Shown one piece after another: positions 31,878 through 41,523 of a stretch of DNA of 42,415 nucleotides (positions are counted from its first letter, which is position 1; each line of letters opens with the position of its first letter). A model generated the notes under the pieces. It did no database searches, was not told the origin of the DNA, and saw nothing but the letters and a program-made list of their open reading frames with translations. Position numbers and translations under genes: made by a program. The stretch is from an uncultured Burkholderiales bacterium (GTDB lineage: Bacteria; Pseudomonadota; Gammaproteobacteria; Burkholderiales; Burkholderiaceae_C), in NCBI GenBank assembly GCA_903820745.1, contig CAIJIT010000089.1:1-42415 (forward strand), read 5' to 3'.

Positions 31878-33096
31878 AGGGAAATTCTTTCCAGTTCGCC
31901 AGCGACCAGAAGAAATAGCCGAAGTAGAGCAGCATCGCTGCCGAGACACCCCACCCAGCGCCGATCAATCCGCCCCAGTACAGCCCGGCCACCAGACCCA
32001 GCACGAACATCACTTGACCGACCAGGGCCAAGCGCAAGGCCCAGCCCTGTGCGCGCCAGGCCATCGTCGTCACCGACAAGGGCGAGGCGATGAAATGCAG
32101 CGCGATATAGGGCGCCAAGGCGCGCGCCAGCAAGCCCGCGTCATGCCAGCGCTCACCGAACAAGGTCTCGAACAACCAGGGACCCCAGAGCATCAGCGCC
32201 GCCATCAAGGCCAGCGCCAGGCCCGCCAGCAAGGCCATCGCCTGCCGCACCACATGCAGCGCCTCCGCCCCGTCAGCAGCATGGACAAGCCGCGGGTAAA
32301 GCGTTTGCGAGAGCGCACCGCCGACCAGGCTGGCAGGCGCTTTCAGATAACGCAGCGCCAAGGCCCAATAGCCGGCTGCCGCATCGCCGGTCCAGGCGGC
32401 AATCAGCAGCATCGCCAGGCTGTCCTGCAAGGCCCCGGCAAAAGCATGGGGCGTGTTCAGCAGCGGAAAGTCGCGGTGGCGCAGCGCCAGCGCCTTGACC
32501 GCGCCATGCTCAGAGCGCCAGAGCGAAGACCAGCCGCCCAGTGGCGCCGGCCGGGCCAGCAGCAAGGCTGCGGCCAGTCCGGCCAGCAGCGGCCCCAGCA
32601 GCAGCCCGACCGCGCCGAACTGCAGCAAGCCCAGCAGCAGTTGCAAGAGCGCACCACCACCATATTGCAGCACCCGGGCGGATGCGAGCAGCTGAAAACG
32701 CTGGGCCCGGGTGGCCCACAGAATCAGCCATTGCGTGGCGCCGCCCGACAGCAAAGCCGCAGGCAGCAGCCAGAACAAAGGCAGCTGTTTCCATGTGGTC
32801 AGCAGCCAAGCGATGACGACTGAAACCGCGGTGATGGTCAACAGCAGGCGGCCGCACAAAGACATCAGCAAGCTGGCCTGTTTGTCATCGCGCTCCAGCG
32901 GCAAGGCGAATTCATAGCGCGCACAGCCGATCACCGCCAGATTGGTCGACAAAGTCCAGACCAGGGAAAACTGGCCGAATTCGGTCGGCGAGTAGATCCG
33001 CGTCAGCCAGGGTCCGAGCAGCAGCGGCAAAACCTGCGCCAGCGCACCACCAGCCAGCAGCGTCAGAGTCGAGCGCAGCAAGCCGCCCTTGGCCAT
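31849..33096 (-). CDS. wzx: Wzx-type polysaccharide flippase
   Basis: A 415-residue MOP-superfamily membrane protein with about 12 hydrophobic helices. The N-terminal LLAGGALAQVLPLLLGPWLT and the following RIYSPTEFGQFSLVWTLSTN are the family hallmark. GAVKALALRHRDFPLLNTPH sits in the middle loop. It would flip the lipid-linked glycan to the periplasm. It starts one base after the wbpE stop. No Wzy polymerase was found beside it. Confidence 0.9.
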   Translation of the reverse strand: MAKGGLLRSTLTLLAGGALAQVLPLLLGPWLTRIYSPTEFGQFSLVWTLSTNLAVIGCARYEFALPLERDDKQASLLMSLCGRLLLTITAVSVVIAWLLTTWKQLPLFWLLPAALLSGGATQWLILWATRAQRFQLLASARVLQYGGGALLQLLLGLLQFGAVGLLLGPLLAGLAAALLLARPAPLGGWSSLWRSEHGAVKALALRHRDFPLLNTPHAFAGALQDSLAMLLIAAWTGDAAAGYWALALRYLKAPASLVGGALSQTLYPRLVHAADGAEALHVVRQAMALLAGLALALMAALMLWGPWLFETLFGERWHDAGLLARALAPYIALHFIASPLSVTTMAWRAQGWALRLALVGQVMFVLGLVAGLYWGGLIGAGWGVSAAMLLYFGYFFWSLANWKEFPYEPVHQSAV

Positions 33097-33097
33097 G

Positions 33098-34195
33098 TCA
33101 AGCCGCCAAGGCCTGGCGCAAGGCCTGCAGCACCAGATCCTGCTGCGACTCGCTCAGGTCGGCGCTCATCGGCAAACTCATCACGCGCTGCGCTGCGCGT
33201 TCGGCATGGGGGAAGCTCTGACCCGCGCCATATCGGGCATAAGCCGGCTGCTGATGCAGCGGCGTGGGGTAATGGATCGCCGTCGGGATGCCGGCCAGAT
33301 GCAGCGCCTGCTGAACTGCGGACCGGTTGTCGAGCTGCAGCGTGAACTGGGCCCAGACGCAGTCGCGGTCAGCGCGCAAGGCCAGGCGCTCCACGGGCAG
33401 GTCCTGCAACAGCGTTTGATAGCGCGCGCCGATCTCGAGGCGGCGGGCAATTTCCCAGTCAAAACGCTCGAATTTGGCCAGCAGGATCGCGCATTGCAGC
33501 GTGTCCATGCGACCGCCGACGCCGATACGGGTATGGGTATAGCGCTGGCTCTGGCCATGAACGCGGATCTCGCGCGCGGCTTGCGCGAGCTGGTCGTCAT
33601 CGGTGAACAGCGCACCGCCGTCGCCATAGCAGCCCAGCGGCTTGCTGGGAAAGAAACTGGTGGCGCCGAAGGTCGATAAACCGCAGCTCTTCTTGCCCTT
33701 GTAGCTCGCGCCAAAGCTCTGTGCGGCATCCTCGATCACCGGGATAGTCCCGGCAATTCCATTGATCTCGTCGATGTCGCAGACCTGGCCGTACAGACTG
33801 ACCGGCATGATGGCGCGGGTTCGCGGCGTGATCGCGGCCTTGATCAGCGCGGCGTCGATATTGCAGCTGTCGGGCTCGATGTCGACAAAGACCGGTTTGC
33901 CGCCGAGCAGCACGATCACTTCAGCGGTCGCGGCAAAGGTGAATGGCGTGGTGATCACCTCGTCACCCGGCTGCAGATCGAGCGCCATCAGCGCGATCAA
34001 CAGCGCCTCGGTGCCGCTCGAGACGGTGATGCAATGCTTGACCCCGACATAGGCGGCGAGCTTGACTTCGAGCTCCTTGACCTCGGGGCCCATGATGTAC
34101 TGGCCATGGTCGAGCACGGCCTGGATGCGCGCGTCAATGCGGGTCTTCAGCTGCGCATATTGCGCTTTCAGGTCGATGAAGGGCAGCGAGCTCAT
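33098..34195 (-). CDS. UDP-sugar aminotransferase (WbpE-like, DegT family)
   Basis: A 365-residue PLP-dependent aminotransferase. It shows [59 protein letters not shown] and [20 protein letters not shown] with the PLP lysine. In the WbpB-WbpE-WbpD route this enzyme transaminates the 3-keto sugar acid. Its ATG at 34195 overlaps the WbpD-like stop by four bases. It is distinct from the second DegT-family enzyme at 27000-28184. Confidence 0.9.
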   Translation of the reverse strand: MSSLPFIDLKAQYAQLKTRIDARIQAVLDHGQYIMGPEVKELEVKLAAYVGVKHCITVSSGTEALLIALMALDLQPGDEVITTPFTFAATAEVIVLLGGKPVFVDIEPDSCNIDAALIKAAITPRTRAIMPVSLYGQVCDIDEINGIAGTIPVIEDAAQSFGASYKGKKSCGLSTFGATSFFPSKPLGCYGDGGALFTDDDQLAQAAREIRVHGQSQRYTHTRIGVGGRMDTLQCAILLAKFERFDWEIARRLEIGARYQTLLQDLPVERLALRADRDCVWAQFTLQLDNRSAVQQALHLAGIPTAIHYPTPLHQQPAYARYGAGQSFPHAERAAQRVMSLPMSADLSESQQDLVLQALRQALAA

Positions 34196-34773
34196 AGCTG
34201 TCCTTCCTTGACCAGAACGCATTGACCATCCTGCAGTTCATAGCGGTCGCCGGTCTGCGCGCAGTGGGCCAGGCCATCGACAAAATCCAGGCGCTCGCCA
34301 TGGCGGCTGATCCAGCCGATCTGCCGCGCCGGCACACCGACCATCAGGGCAAAATCAGGCACATCGATTTGCACCACGGCACCGGCGCCGATAAAGGCCC
34401 AGGCGCCGATCACATGGCCGCAGACGATGGTGCAGTTCGCGCCCAGCGAGGCGCCGCGCTTGACCAGCGTGCGCCGGTATTCGTCCTTGCGGACCACCGC
34501 GGCGCGCGGGTTGTGGACATTGGTGAAGACCATGCTCGGGCCGCAGAAGACATCGTCTTCCAGCGTCACCGCGTCATAGACCGAGACATTGTTCTGGATC
34601 CTCACGTTGTCGCCGATCACGACATCGTTGCCGACATAAACGCCCTGCCCGAGCGCACAGCGCGCGCCGATCCTGGCGCCGGCGCTGACATGGACGAAAT
34701 GCCAGACCTTGGTGCCTTCGCCGAGCTCTGCGCCGGCGTCGACAAAAGCGGATTGATGTTGCCAGTGACTCAT
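34192..34773 (-). CDS. UDP-sugar N-acetyltransferase (WbpD-like)
   Basis: A 193-residue left-handed beta-helix acetyltransferase. The hexapeptide repeats run [20 protein letters not shown], then [35 protein letters not shown] and [20 protein letters not shown] follow, with a last [15 protein letters not shown] turn. WbpD acetylates the 3-amino group of UDP-GlcNAc3NA. It lies four bases before the WbpB-like gene stop and is coupled to wbpE (ATGA). Confidence 0.91.
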   Translation of the reverse strand: MSHWQHQSAFVDAGAELGEGTKVWHFVHVSAGARIGARCALGQGVYVGNDVVIGDNVRIQNNVSVYDAVTLEDDVFCGPSMVFTNVHNPRAAVVRKDEYRRTLVKRGASLGANCTIVCGHVIGAWAFIGAGAVVQIDVPDFALMVGVPARQIGWISRHGERLDFVDGLAHCAQTGDRYELQDGQCVLVKEGQL

Positions 34774-34777
34774 GGAT

Positions 34778-35836
34778 TCAGAAGATCAGCGGCAGGCCGA
34801 CACGCTGACCATCGCGCGCCGAGCGGTAAGCGGCGATCAGGATCTCGAGCGAGCGCAGGCCTTCGTAGCCATCGACCTCGGCGCTGGCCTGGCCGCGCAA
34901 GGTCTTGATGACGTTGTCGTAATAAAGCGGGTGGCCGAAGCCGTAAACGCTGCCGCTGTCGTAATTGCTGCCCTTGACCAGCTCATCACCGGGCTGCGGG
35001 TCGGCAAACTGCCAATGGTCGATCTGGTTGACCGCCGTGCCGCCGATTTTGACCGTGCCCTTTTCTCCCAGGATCGTGATCGAGCCCTCGAGGTTTTGCG
35101 GATAGGTCAACATCGTCACATTGATCGAAGCCAGGCCGCCATGACGCAGCCTGGCGCTCAGCACGCCGGTGTCTTCGGCCTCGATGTCGCGGTCAAGCGT
35201 GGCGGTATAGGCATGCACGCTGTCGACCGGTCCGACCAGCCAGTCGAGCAGGTCGACGTAATGGCTGGCCTGGTTCATGAAAGCGCCACCGTCCAGATCC
35301 CAGCGGCCGCGCCAGGGCGAGGCATCGTAATAACTCTGCGGGCGGGTCCAGAACACATTGACCGTGCTGAGAAAGATGCGGCCGAAGCGGCCTTGATCGA
35401 TCGCGCGCTTGACCAGTTGCACCGTCTTGTTGAGGCGGTTCTGTTTGACGACAAACAGTTTGACCCCGGCATCGCGGCAGGCGCGCACCATCGCCAGGCC
35501 TTCGTCGAGCTTGGTCGCCATCGGCTTTTCGCTCAGCACATGGCGGCCGGCCTTGGCCGCAGCGATGGCCTGCTGCGGGTGCAAGCCGCTGGGCGTGGCC
35601 AGCACGATGACATCGGCATCACTGCCCGCGAGCAAGGCCTCGAGCGAGTCAAAACCGGCCGCGCCGGTGCTGGTCATGGCAGCGGCCAAAGCCGCCGGTT
35701 TGCTGTCGCAGACCGCCACCAACTCAGACTGCGGAGCATGCGCGGCGAGGGCTTCGAAATGATTCTTGGCGATGCGTCCGCAGCCCACCAGGGCGAAGCG
35801 GATCGGTCGATCGAGGATGGGGCTTGTATGGCGCAT
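34778..35836 (-). CDS. Gfo/Idh/MocA oxidoreductase (WbpB-like)
   Basis: A 352-residue NAD-dependent dehydrogenase. The Rossmann motif is [33 protein letters not shown] carries the family catalytic Lys. A C-terminal GFO_IDH_MocA domain includes [20 protein letters not shown]. WbpB oxidises C3 of UDP-GlcNAcA, the first step towards 2,3-diamino-uronic sugars. ATG 35836 is used, although the frame is open far upstream across lysS on the other strand. A hairpin precedes the ATG. WbpA and WbpI homologues are not in the window. Confidence 0.9.
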   Translation of the reverse strand: MRHTSPILDRPIRFALVGCGRIAKNHFEALAAHAPQSELVAVCDSKPAALAAAMTSTGAAGFDSLEALLAGSDADVIVLATPSGLHPQQAIAAAKAGRHVLSEKPMATKLDEGLAMVRACRDAGVKLFVVKQNRLNKTVQLVKRAIDQGRFGRIFLSTVNVFWTRPQSYYDASPWRGRWDLDGGAFMNQASHYVDLLDWLVGPVDSVHAYTATLDRDIEAEDTGVLSARLRHGGLASINVTMLTYPQNLEGSITILGEKGTVKIGGTAVNQIDHWQFADPQPGDELVKGSNYDSGSVYGFGHPLYYDNVIKTLRGQASAEVDGYEGLRSLEILIAAYRSARDGQRVGLPLIF

Positions 35837-35841
35837 CGCTG

Positions 35842-35858
35842 CGGACCTGCGGGGTCCG
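35842..35858 (-). promoter_or_regulatory. Hairpin in the leader of the glycan operon
   Basis: CGGACC-TGCGG-GGTCCG is a perfect 6-bp stem with a 5-base loop, five bases before the wbpB-like ATG. It covers the place where a ribosome-binding site would lie, so it could limit initiation. Confidence 0.35.
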
Positions 35859-35879
35859 GGCTGAGGAAAAGGATCCCGG

Positions 35880-35885
35880 ATTCTA
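35880..35885 (-). promoter_or_regulatory. Candidate -10 of the glycan operon
   Basis: On the minus strand TAGAAT lies 43 bp before the wbpB-like ATG and is followed by CCGGGATCCTTTTC, nearly identical to the sequence after the tatA -10. No clear -35 at the expected spacing. It is the only promoter-like site I find for the whole minus-strand operon. Confidence 0.4.
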
Positions 35886-35917
35886 AGAGCCGGCCGTCGC
35901 CAGCATTCAGGGGCGCC

Positions 35918-35923
35918 TAAAAT
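35918..35923 (+). promoter_or_regulatory. Candidate -10 of lysS
   Basis: TAAAAT in the context CCTAAAATCGCCG lies 21 bp before the lysS ATG, a form common ahead of Burkholderiales housekeeping genes. A -35 was not identified. Confidence 0.4.
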
Positions 35924-35944
35924 CGCCGCAAATTCAATGAGTTG

Positions 35945-37474
35945 ATGATGACACAGCACAATCCTGCCGCACCGCACCACCCCGCCCCGCAAGTCCAGGA
36001 CGAAAACCAGTTGATCACCGAGCGCCGCGAAAAACTCGCCGCCTTGCGTGCCCGGACTGCCATCCCCTTCCCCAACGATTTCAAACCGCAGCATCGCGCC
36101 CTGCCCCTGGCCCAGCGCTATGGCGACATGGAGAACGACGAGCTCGAACCGCTGGCGGTGGCAGTCAGCGTGGCCGGTCGCCTGATGCTCAAGCGCGTGA
36201 TGGGCAAAGCCTCGTTCGGCACGCTGCAGGACGCCACCGGCCGGATCCAGTTGTTCGTCACCCGCGATGCGCTCGGCGAGGAAAACTACGACGATTTCAA
36301 GCGCCTCGACCTTGGCGACATCATCGGCGCCGAAGGCAGCTTGTTCCGCACCAAGACCGGCGAGCTGTCGGTGCGCGTGACCCGTTTGCGGCTGCTGACC
36401 AAGAGCTTGCGGCCGCTGCCCGACAAGTTCCACGGCATGGCCGACCAGGAACAGAAATACCGCCAGCGCTATGTCGACCTGATCACCGACGAAGCGGCGC
36501 GCTCGCGTTTCATCGCGCGCTCGAAAGCGGTGTCGTCAATCCGCAGCTATATGGTCGAGCATGACTTTCTCGAGGTCGAGACGCCGATGCTGCACCCGAT
36601 CCCGGGCGGCGCCAACGCCAAGCCATTCACCACCCATCACAACGCGCTCGACCAGCAGATGTTCCTGCGCATCGCGCCCGAGCTCTACCTGAAGCGACTG
36701 CTGGTCGGCGGTTTCGAACGCGTGTTCGAGATCAACCGCAACTTCCGCAACGAAGGCATCAGCGTCCGGCATAACCCCGAATTCACGATGATGGAGTTCT
36801 ATGCGGCCTACTGGACGCACCATGAGCTGATGGACTTCACCGAAGAAGTGCTGCGCCATGCGGCGCGCGCCGCTGCGGGCACGGCCGCGATCAGCTATGC
36901 CGGCAAGCCGGTGCATCTGGACCAACCGTTCGCGCGCCTGTCGGTCCGCGATTCGCTGGTCGTCCATGCCGGGCTCAGCGAAAGCCAGGCAGGCGATGCC
37001 GAATTGCTGCGCGAACGCCTTGGCGCGCTCGGTGAAGCGCCGCCCAAGCATTGGAATCTGCCCGAGCTGCAGTTCGGCATGTTCGAAGCAGTGGTCGAAG
37101 AAAAACTCTGGCAGCCGACTTTCATCATCGATTACCCGGTCGAGGTTTCGCCGCTGGCCCGGGCTTCCGACAGCAACCCAACGATCACCGACCGCTTCGA
37201 GCTTTTCATCACCGGGCGCGAATATGCCAACGGTTTCTCGGAACTGAACGACGCTGAAGACCAGGCTGCACGCTTCCAGGCGCAAGTGGCCAACAAGGAC
37301 GCCGGCGACGAAGAAGCGATGTTCTTCGACGCCGACTTCATACGCGCGCTCGAATACGGCATGCCTCCCGCCGGCGGCTGCGGCATCGGCATCGACCGTT
37401 TGATGATGCTGATCACCGACAGCCCGAGCATCCGCGACGTGATCCTGTTTCCGGCGCTGCGAAGAGAAGGCTGA
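35945..37474 (+). CDS. lysS: Lysyl-tRNA synthetase, class II
   Basis: A 509-residue class II aminoacyl-tRNA synthetase of usual length. The N-terminal OB-fold anticodon domain (about residues 65-170) includes [20 protein letters not shown]. Motif 2 reads [20 protein letters not shown] and motif 3 is [19 protein letters not shown] 35945 is preferred over the immediately following ATG and the preceding TTG. It is divergent from the glycan operon and convergent with the enoyl-CoA hydratase. prfB, a common neighbour, is absent. Confidence 0.97.
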   Translation: MMTQHNPAAPHHPAPQVQDENQLITERREKLAALRARTAIPFPNDFKPQHRALPLAQRYGDMENDELEPLAVAVSVAGRLMLKRVMGKASFGTLQDATGRIQLFVTRDALGEENYDDFKRLDLGDIIGAEGSLFRTKTGELSVRVTRLRLLTKSLRPLPDKFHGMADQEQKYRQRYVDLITDEAARSRFIARSKAVSSIRSYMVEHDFLEVETPMLHPIPGGANAKPFTTHHNALDQQMFLRIAPELYLKRLLVGGFERVFEINRNFRNEGISVRHNPEFTMMEFYAAYWTHHELMDFTEEVLRHAARAAAGTAAISYAGKPVHLDQPFARLSVRDSLVVHAGLSESQAGDAELLRERLGALGEAPPKHWNLPELQFGMFEAVVEEKLWQPTFIIDYPVEVSPLARASDSNPTITDRFELFITGREYANGFSELNDAEDQAARFQAQVANKDAGDEEAMFFDADFIRALEYGMPPAGGCGIGIDRLMMLITDSPSIRDVILFPALRREG

Positions 37475-37475
37475 A

Positions 37476-37525
37476 CGGGGACTGGAACCCCGCAATCCGC
37501 TGCGCTGCTTGGGCAGGCTACGGGG
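37476..37525. terminator. Hairpins between convergent lysS and enoyl-CoA hydratase genes
   Basis: CGGGG-ACTGGAA-CCCCG (37476-37492) lies just after the lysS stop, and a second GGGCC/GGCCC stem lies near 37513. Both sit between two convergent stop codons. Neither has a T-run. Confidence 0.35.
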
Positions 37526-37537
37526 CCGGCGGCCCGG

Positions 37538-38326
37538 TCAGCGCTGGGTGAATTCGGGCTTGCGCTTGTTGATGAAGGCGTCCATGCCTTCGCGCTGGTC
37601 TTCGGTGCCGAACAGCGCATGGAAATAGCGGCGTTCGACCGCGACGCCGTCTTTCAGCGGGCCCTGGTAGGCCAGGTTCACCAGCTCCTTGATCAACATC
37701 ACCGACGGGCCGCTGAAGCTGTTGATGGCCTCGGCGGCGGCCAGGGTTTCGGTCAGCAGCGCTTCGGCCGGCACCACCCGCGAGACCAGGCCGGCCCTCT
37801 CGGCCTCGGCGGCGTCCATCATCCTGGCGGTCAGCAGCATGTCCATCGCTTTTGACTTGCTGATCGCGCGCGGCAGGCGCTGGGTACCGCCGGCGCCGGG
37901 GATGATGCCCAGCTTGATTTCGGGTTGACCAAACTTGGCGCTATCGGCGGCGATGATGAAATCGCACATCATCGCCAGCTCGCAGCCGCCGCCCAGCGCG
38001 AAGCCGGCCACTGCCGCAATCACCGGCTTGCGCACCTGCAGAATGGTTTCCCAGTTCTTAGAAATCAGCCCGCTTTTGAAAGCACTGATGAAGCTGTGCG
38101 GCTGCATCGTCGGGATGTCGGCGCCTGCGGCAAAGGCCCGCTCGGAGCCGGTCAGCACGATGCAACCGATACCGTCATCAGCGTCGAAGGCCAGTAAAGC
38201 CTGGCCCAACTCGTCCATCAACTGGTCGTTCAGCGCATTCAGCTGCTTCGGGCGATTCAAGGTGATCAGGCCGGTCTTGCGCTCGCCTTGGCCTTCCACG
38301 GCGGTGATGATGCATTGATAAGTCAT
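37538..38326 (-). CDS. Enoyl-CoA hydratase
   Basis: A 262-residue crotonase-fold enzyme that hydrates enoyl-CoA in fatty-acid or aromatic-acid degradation. ERAFAAGADIPTM forms the oxyanion-hole region, FALGGGCELAMMCDF carries the first catalytic Glu and FGQPEIKLGIIPGAGGTQRL the second. ATG 38326 has a CAGGA ribosome-binding site; the frame is open 25 codons further upstream. It stands alone, with no beta-oxidation partner beside it, so the physiological acyl-CoA is unknown. Confidence 0.93.
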   Translation of the reverse strand: MTYQCIITAVEGQGERKTGLITLNRPKQLNALNDQLMDELGQALLAFDADDGIGCIVLTGSERAFAAGADIPTMQPHSFISAFKSGLISKNWETILQVRKPVIAAVAGFALGGGCELAMMCDFIIAADSAKFGQPEIKLGIIPGAGGTQRLPRAISKSKAMDMLLTARMMDAAEAERAGLVSRVVPAEALLTETLAAAEAINSFSGPSVMLIKELVNLAYQGPLKDGVAVERRYFHALFGTEDQREGMDAFINKRKPEFTQR

Positions 38327-38443
38327 GTTTTTTCCTGCAATGTGGATGACCTCGACTATAGGGCGGCTTGAAAGGCGCCGACTTGAGTTACCGTGCGGCA
38401 TCCGTCTGATCCAATCAAGCGATCAGCAAGACAGGAGACAAGC

Positions 38444-39772
38444 ATGAGCCCATTCGCAAATCGTTTCGTCCTCTCGGTCATTGCCGCCGCCGCGCTGGCT
38501 TCCAGCGCATTCGCCGGCACAGTCACCGTCATCACCTCCTTCCCCAAGGAGCTGACCGGCATCTACAAGGCGGCTTTCGAGAAAGCCTATCCGTCGATCA
38601 AGCTGGAAATCCTTAACAAGAGCACCACCCAGGGCATCGCCTATTTGCGCGAACTGCCTGTCGGTCAGCGGCCCGAAATCTTCTGGGCCTCGGCGCCCGA
38701 TGCCTTTGAAGTCCTGGCCGGCCAGAATCTGCTCGAAAACATCGCCGATCAGGCCAACAAGCAAGTGCCGGCCAAGGTCGGCAACTACCCGGTCAACAAC
38801 CCGCAAGGCCTGTACCTGGGCCAGGCTTTGGCCGGCTACGGGCTGATGTGGAACAAGCGCTATCTGGCGGCCAACAAGGTACCGGCGCCGGCGCAATGGG
38901 CCGACCTGATGAAGCCGGTGTATTTCAACCATGCGGCGATGAGCGCCCCGTCGCGCTCCGGCACCACCCACCTGACGGTCGAGACTTTGTTGCAGGGCGA
39001 AGGCTGGGACAAGGGCTGGAGCCAGTTGCTGCAGATCGCGGGCAATAGCGCGGCGATCACCGAGCGCAGCTTCGGCGTCCCCGATGGCGTCAACAACGGC
39101 CAGTTCGGCATCGGCCTGGTGATCGACTTTTTCGGCTTGGCGAGCAAGTTTTCGGGCTTCCCGGTCGACTTCATCTACCCCGATGTCACCGCCATCGTTC
39201 CAGCCAATATCGGCCTGATCAAAGGCAGCAAGAACGCCGACGAAGCCAGGCAATTCATCCGCTACAGCGTCTCGATGGAAGGCCAGTTGCTGCTGCTCGA
39301 CCCGAAAATTTCGCGTCTGCCGGTGCTGCCGGCCTCGATGATGGGCGGCAAGGTGCCGGCCGGCTATCCCGATCCGTTCCAACTGGCCAAGCGCGCCAAG
39401 GTGAATTTCGATTCTGATTTGTCAGAGTCACGCTACAACGTCGTCTCGTCGCTGTTTGACCAGACCATCACCTACCGGCACAAGGAGTTGCGGGCCGCGA
39501 CCAAGGCGATCCACGAAGCGGCGGCGGCGCTGCAGAAAAAGCCCAACCCCGAGGGGCTGGCCCTGCTCAAGCAGGCCCGTGACCTGGCTTTCGCCCCGGC
39601 AGTCGGCGCTGGTCTGGCCGGCGACAAGAGCTTCCTGGCGCTGTTCACCGCGAACAAGAAAGATGCGTCGGCCAACAAGGAGTTGACCGGCCTGGAAGAC
39701 CGCTGGAACGCCAAGGCCAAGGACAACTACGCCCGCGCCGAAGCAATGGCAAAGCAGGCCGGCGCACGCTGA
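38444..39772 (+). CDS. ABC transporter periplasmic substrate-binding protein
   Basis: A 442-residue binding protein. Residues 1-24 are a Sec signal peptide ending ASSAFA-G. It then reads TVTVITSFPKELTGIYKAAF, the iron/PgtC-like binding-protein pattern, with SAPSRSGTTHLTVETLLQGE near the middle. It is about 100 residues longer than a typical ferric binding protein; the helical C-terminal extension (after residue 330) resembles PgtC-like proteins. The ATG follows AGGAG. It is the first gene of a binding protein-permease-ATPase operon. The ligand could be iron, a phosphonate or a phosphorylated acid. Confidence 0.87.
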   Translation: MSPFANRFVLSVIAAAALASSAFAGTVTVITSFPKELTGIYKAAFEKAYPSIKLEILNKSTTQGIAYLRELPVGQRPEIFWASAPDAFEVLAGQNLLENIADQANKQVPAKVGNYPVNNPQGLYLGQALAGYGLMWNKRYLAANKVPAPAQWADLMKPVYFNHAAMSAPSRSGTTHLTVETLLQGEGWDKGWSQLLQIAGNSAAITERSFGVPDGVNNGQFGIGLVIDFFGLASKFSGFPVDFIYPDVTAIVPANIGLIKGSKNADEARQFIRYSVSMEGQLLLLDPKISRLPVLPASMMGGKVPAGYPDPFQLAKRAKVNFDSDLSESRYNVVSSLFDQTITYRHKELRAATKAIHEAAAALQKKPNPEGLALLKQARDLAFAPAVGAGLAGDKSFLALFTANKKDASANKELTGLEDRWNAKAKDNYARAEAMAKQAGAR

Positions 39773-39780
39773 CCTAGGGC

Positions 39781-41523
39781 ATGTCGAGTTCGTACGCCAG
39801 CAGGCTCTCAACGGCTTTGGGAGCGAACCGGTTCGAGCAGGTTCGCCCCGGCGCTTGGCTGGCCGGCGCCATGGTGCTGGCCTTCTTGCTGCTGTTCCTG
39901 TTGCTGCCGATCGGGGAAGTCGTCTACAGCGCCTTTGTCGACGCCGATGGCAGCTTGACCTTCGGCCATTTCGCGGCCTTCTTCAGCCAGGGCTTGATGC
40001 AGGAATCCTTCATCAACAGCCTGATCGTGGCCACGCTGTCGACGCTGTGCGCGGCGCTGATCGCCTTGCCGCTGGCTTATTTCACCGTTCGCTTCGAGTT
40101 TCGCGGTGCGCTGCTGATCCAGACCTTGGGTGTGCTGCCGCTGGTCATGCCGCCCTTTGTTGGCGCCGCCGCGATGCAGCTGATCTTCGGCCGCTCGGGA
40201 TCGGTCAACCTGCTGCTGATCGAGCATTTCGATCTCTCGCTGCCGATCATGGAGGGCCTGAACGGTGTGATCTTTGTCGAATCGATCCATTATTTCCCCT
40301 TCATCCTGATGAATTTGACGGTCGCGCTGCGCAATATCGAGGGCGCGATGGAGGAAGCAGCGCTGAACCTCGGTTGCACCGGCTGGCGTTTGTTCTGGCG
40401 GGTCATCTTCCCGCTGAGCATGCCGGGCTTCATCGCCGGCGCCTCGCTGGTGTTTGTCAAGGTCTTTGACGATCTGGGCACGCCGCTGGTGCTGGGGCAG
40501 ACCAATCTGCTCGCGCCGCAAGCCTATCTGCGCATCACGCAAGTCGGCCTGGAAGATCCGCTGGGCTATGTGATCGCCATGATCATGATCACCTTTTCAA
40601 TCGCCGCGATGGCGCTGTCGGCCCGACTGCTGGTCGGCAAAGACTACTCGACCTTGCAAAAAGGCGGCACCAGCCTGGCCCGGCGCGAACTCTCTCCCTG
40701 GGGTGCTGTGGCGGCCTATGGCTGGATCCTGCTGGTGCTGCTGGTGGTGCTGTCGCCGCATCTCGGCGTGCTGCTGCTGTCTTTTGCCGAAGTCTGGAGC
40801 TTCGCGCCCCTGCCCGATGCCTACACGCTGGTTCATTACGCCACGGTCTTCCAGGACGCCAGCGGCATGATGAAAAACACCCTGCTGTACTGCGGGCTGG
40901 CGGCCGGGCTCGATGTGGTCTTGGGCATGACGATCGCCTACTTGCTGCTGCGCAGCCGCTTGCCGGCAGCCAAGTGGCTGGACCGGGCGGTGACCATATC
41001 GCTGGCCGTGCCCGGCATCGTGCTGGCGATCGGCTATCTGCGTTTCTTCAAGGGGGTCACCCTGCCAGGCAGCGACAGCTTGCTGACCAGCAGCTGGATC
41101 ATCATCATGCTGGCCTATGCCGTGCGCCGCCTGCCCTATGCGCTGCGTTCCTGCGTGGCGGCCCTGCAGCAGGTGCATCAATCGCTCGAAGAAGCAGCCG
41201 AAAGCCTCGGCGCCACCAAGCTGCGAACGATCCGGCGGGTGCTGGTGCCCTTGATGGCCGGTGGCATCCTGGCTGGTTTTGTGACCAGCTTCATCACCGC
41301 AGCGGTCGAGCTTTCTGCCACCATTTTGTTGTCGTCGAGCGAGTCGCAGGCACCGATGAGTTACGGCATCTACCTCTATATGCAGAGCATTTCAGGCCGC
41401 GGCCCGGGCGCGGCGCTGGGGGTGCTGGCGATCCTGGTGGTGGCGCTGGGTACCGGCTTGTCGCATTGGGTGCTGGAGCGCGGCAGCAAGCGCCGGATCG
41501 TCTCGGCAGCCGCCGCCGAATGA
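39781..41523 (+). CDS. ABC transporter permease, two fused membrane domains
   Basis: A 580-residue inner-membrane protein with about 12 hydrophobic helices in two halves of the FbpB/AfuB kind. Each half has an EAA loop for contact with the ATPase: MEEAALNLGCTGWRLFWRVI near residue 192 and EEAAESLGATKLRTIRRVLV near residue 470. It begins eight bases after the binding-protein stop, and its stop overlaps a possible ATPase start. Confidence 0.92.
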   Translation: MSSSYASRLSTALGANRFEQVRPGAWLAGAMVLAFLLLFLLLPIGEVVYSAFVDADGSLTFGHFAAFFSQGLMQESFINSLIVATLSTLCAALIALPLAYFTVRFEFRGALLIQTLGVLPLVMPPFVGAAAMQLIFGRSGSVNLLLIEHFDLSLPIMEGLNGVIFVESIHYFPFILMNLTVALRNIEGAMEEAALNLGCTGWRLFWRVIFPLSMPGFIAGASLVFVKVFDDLGTPLVLGQTNLLAPQAYLRITQVGLEDPLGYVIAMIMITFSIAAMALSARLLVGKDYSTLQKGGTSLARRELSPWGAVAAYGWILLVLLVVLSPHLGVLLLSFAEVWSFAPLPDAYTLVHYATVFQDASGMMKNTLLYCGLAAGLDVVLGMTIAYLLLRSRLPAAKWLDRAVTISLAVPGIVLAIGYLRFFKGVTLPGSDSLLTSSWIIIMLAYAVRRLPYALRSCVAALQQVHQSLEEAAESLGATKLRTIRRVLVPLMAGGILAGFVTSFITAAVELSATILLSSSESQAPMSYGIYLYMQSISGRGPGAALGVLAILVVALGTGLSHWVLERGSKRRIVSAAAAE

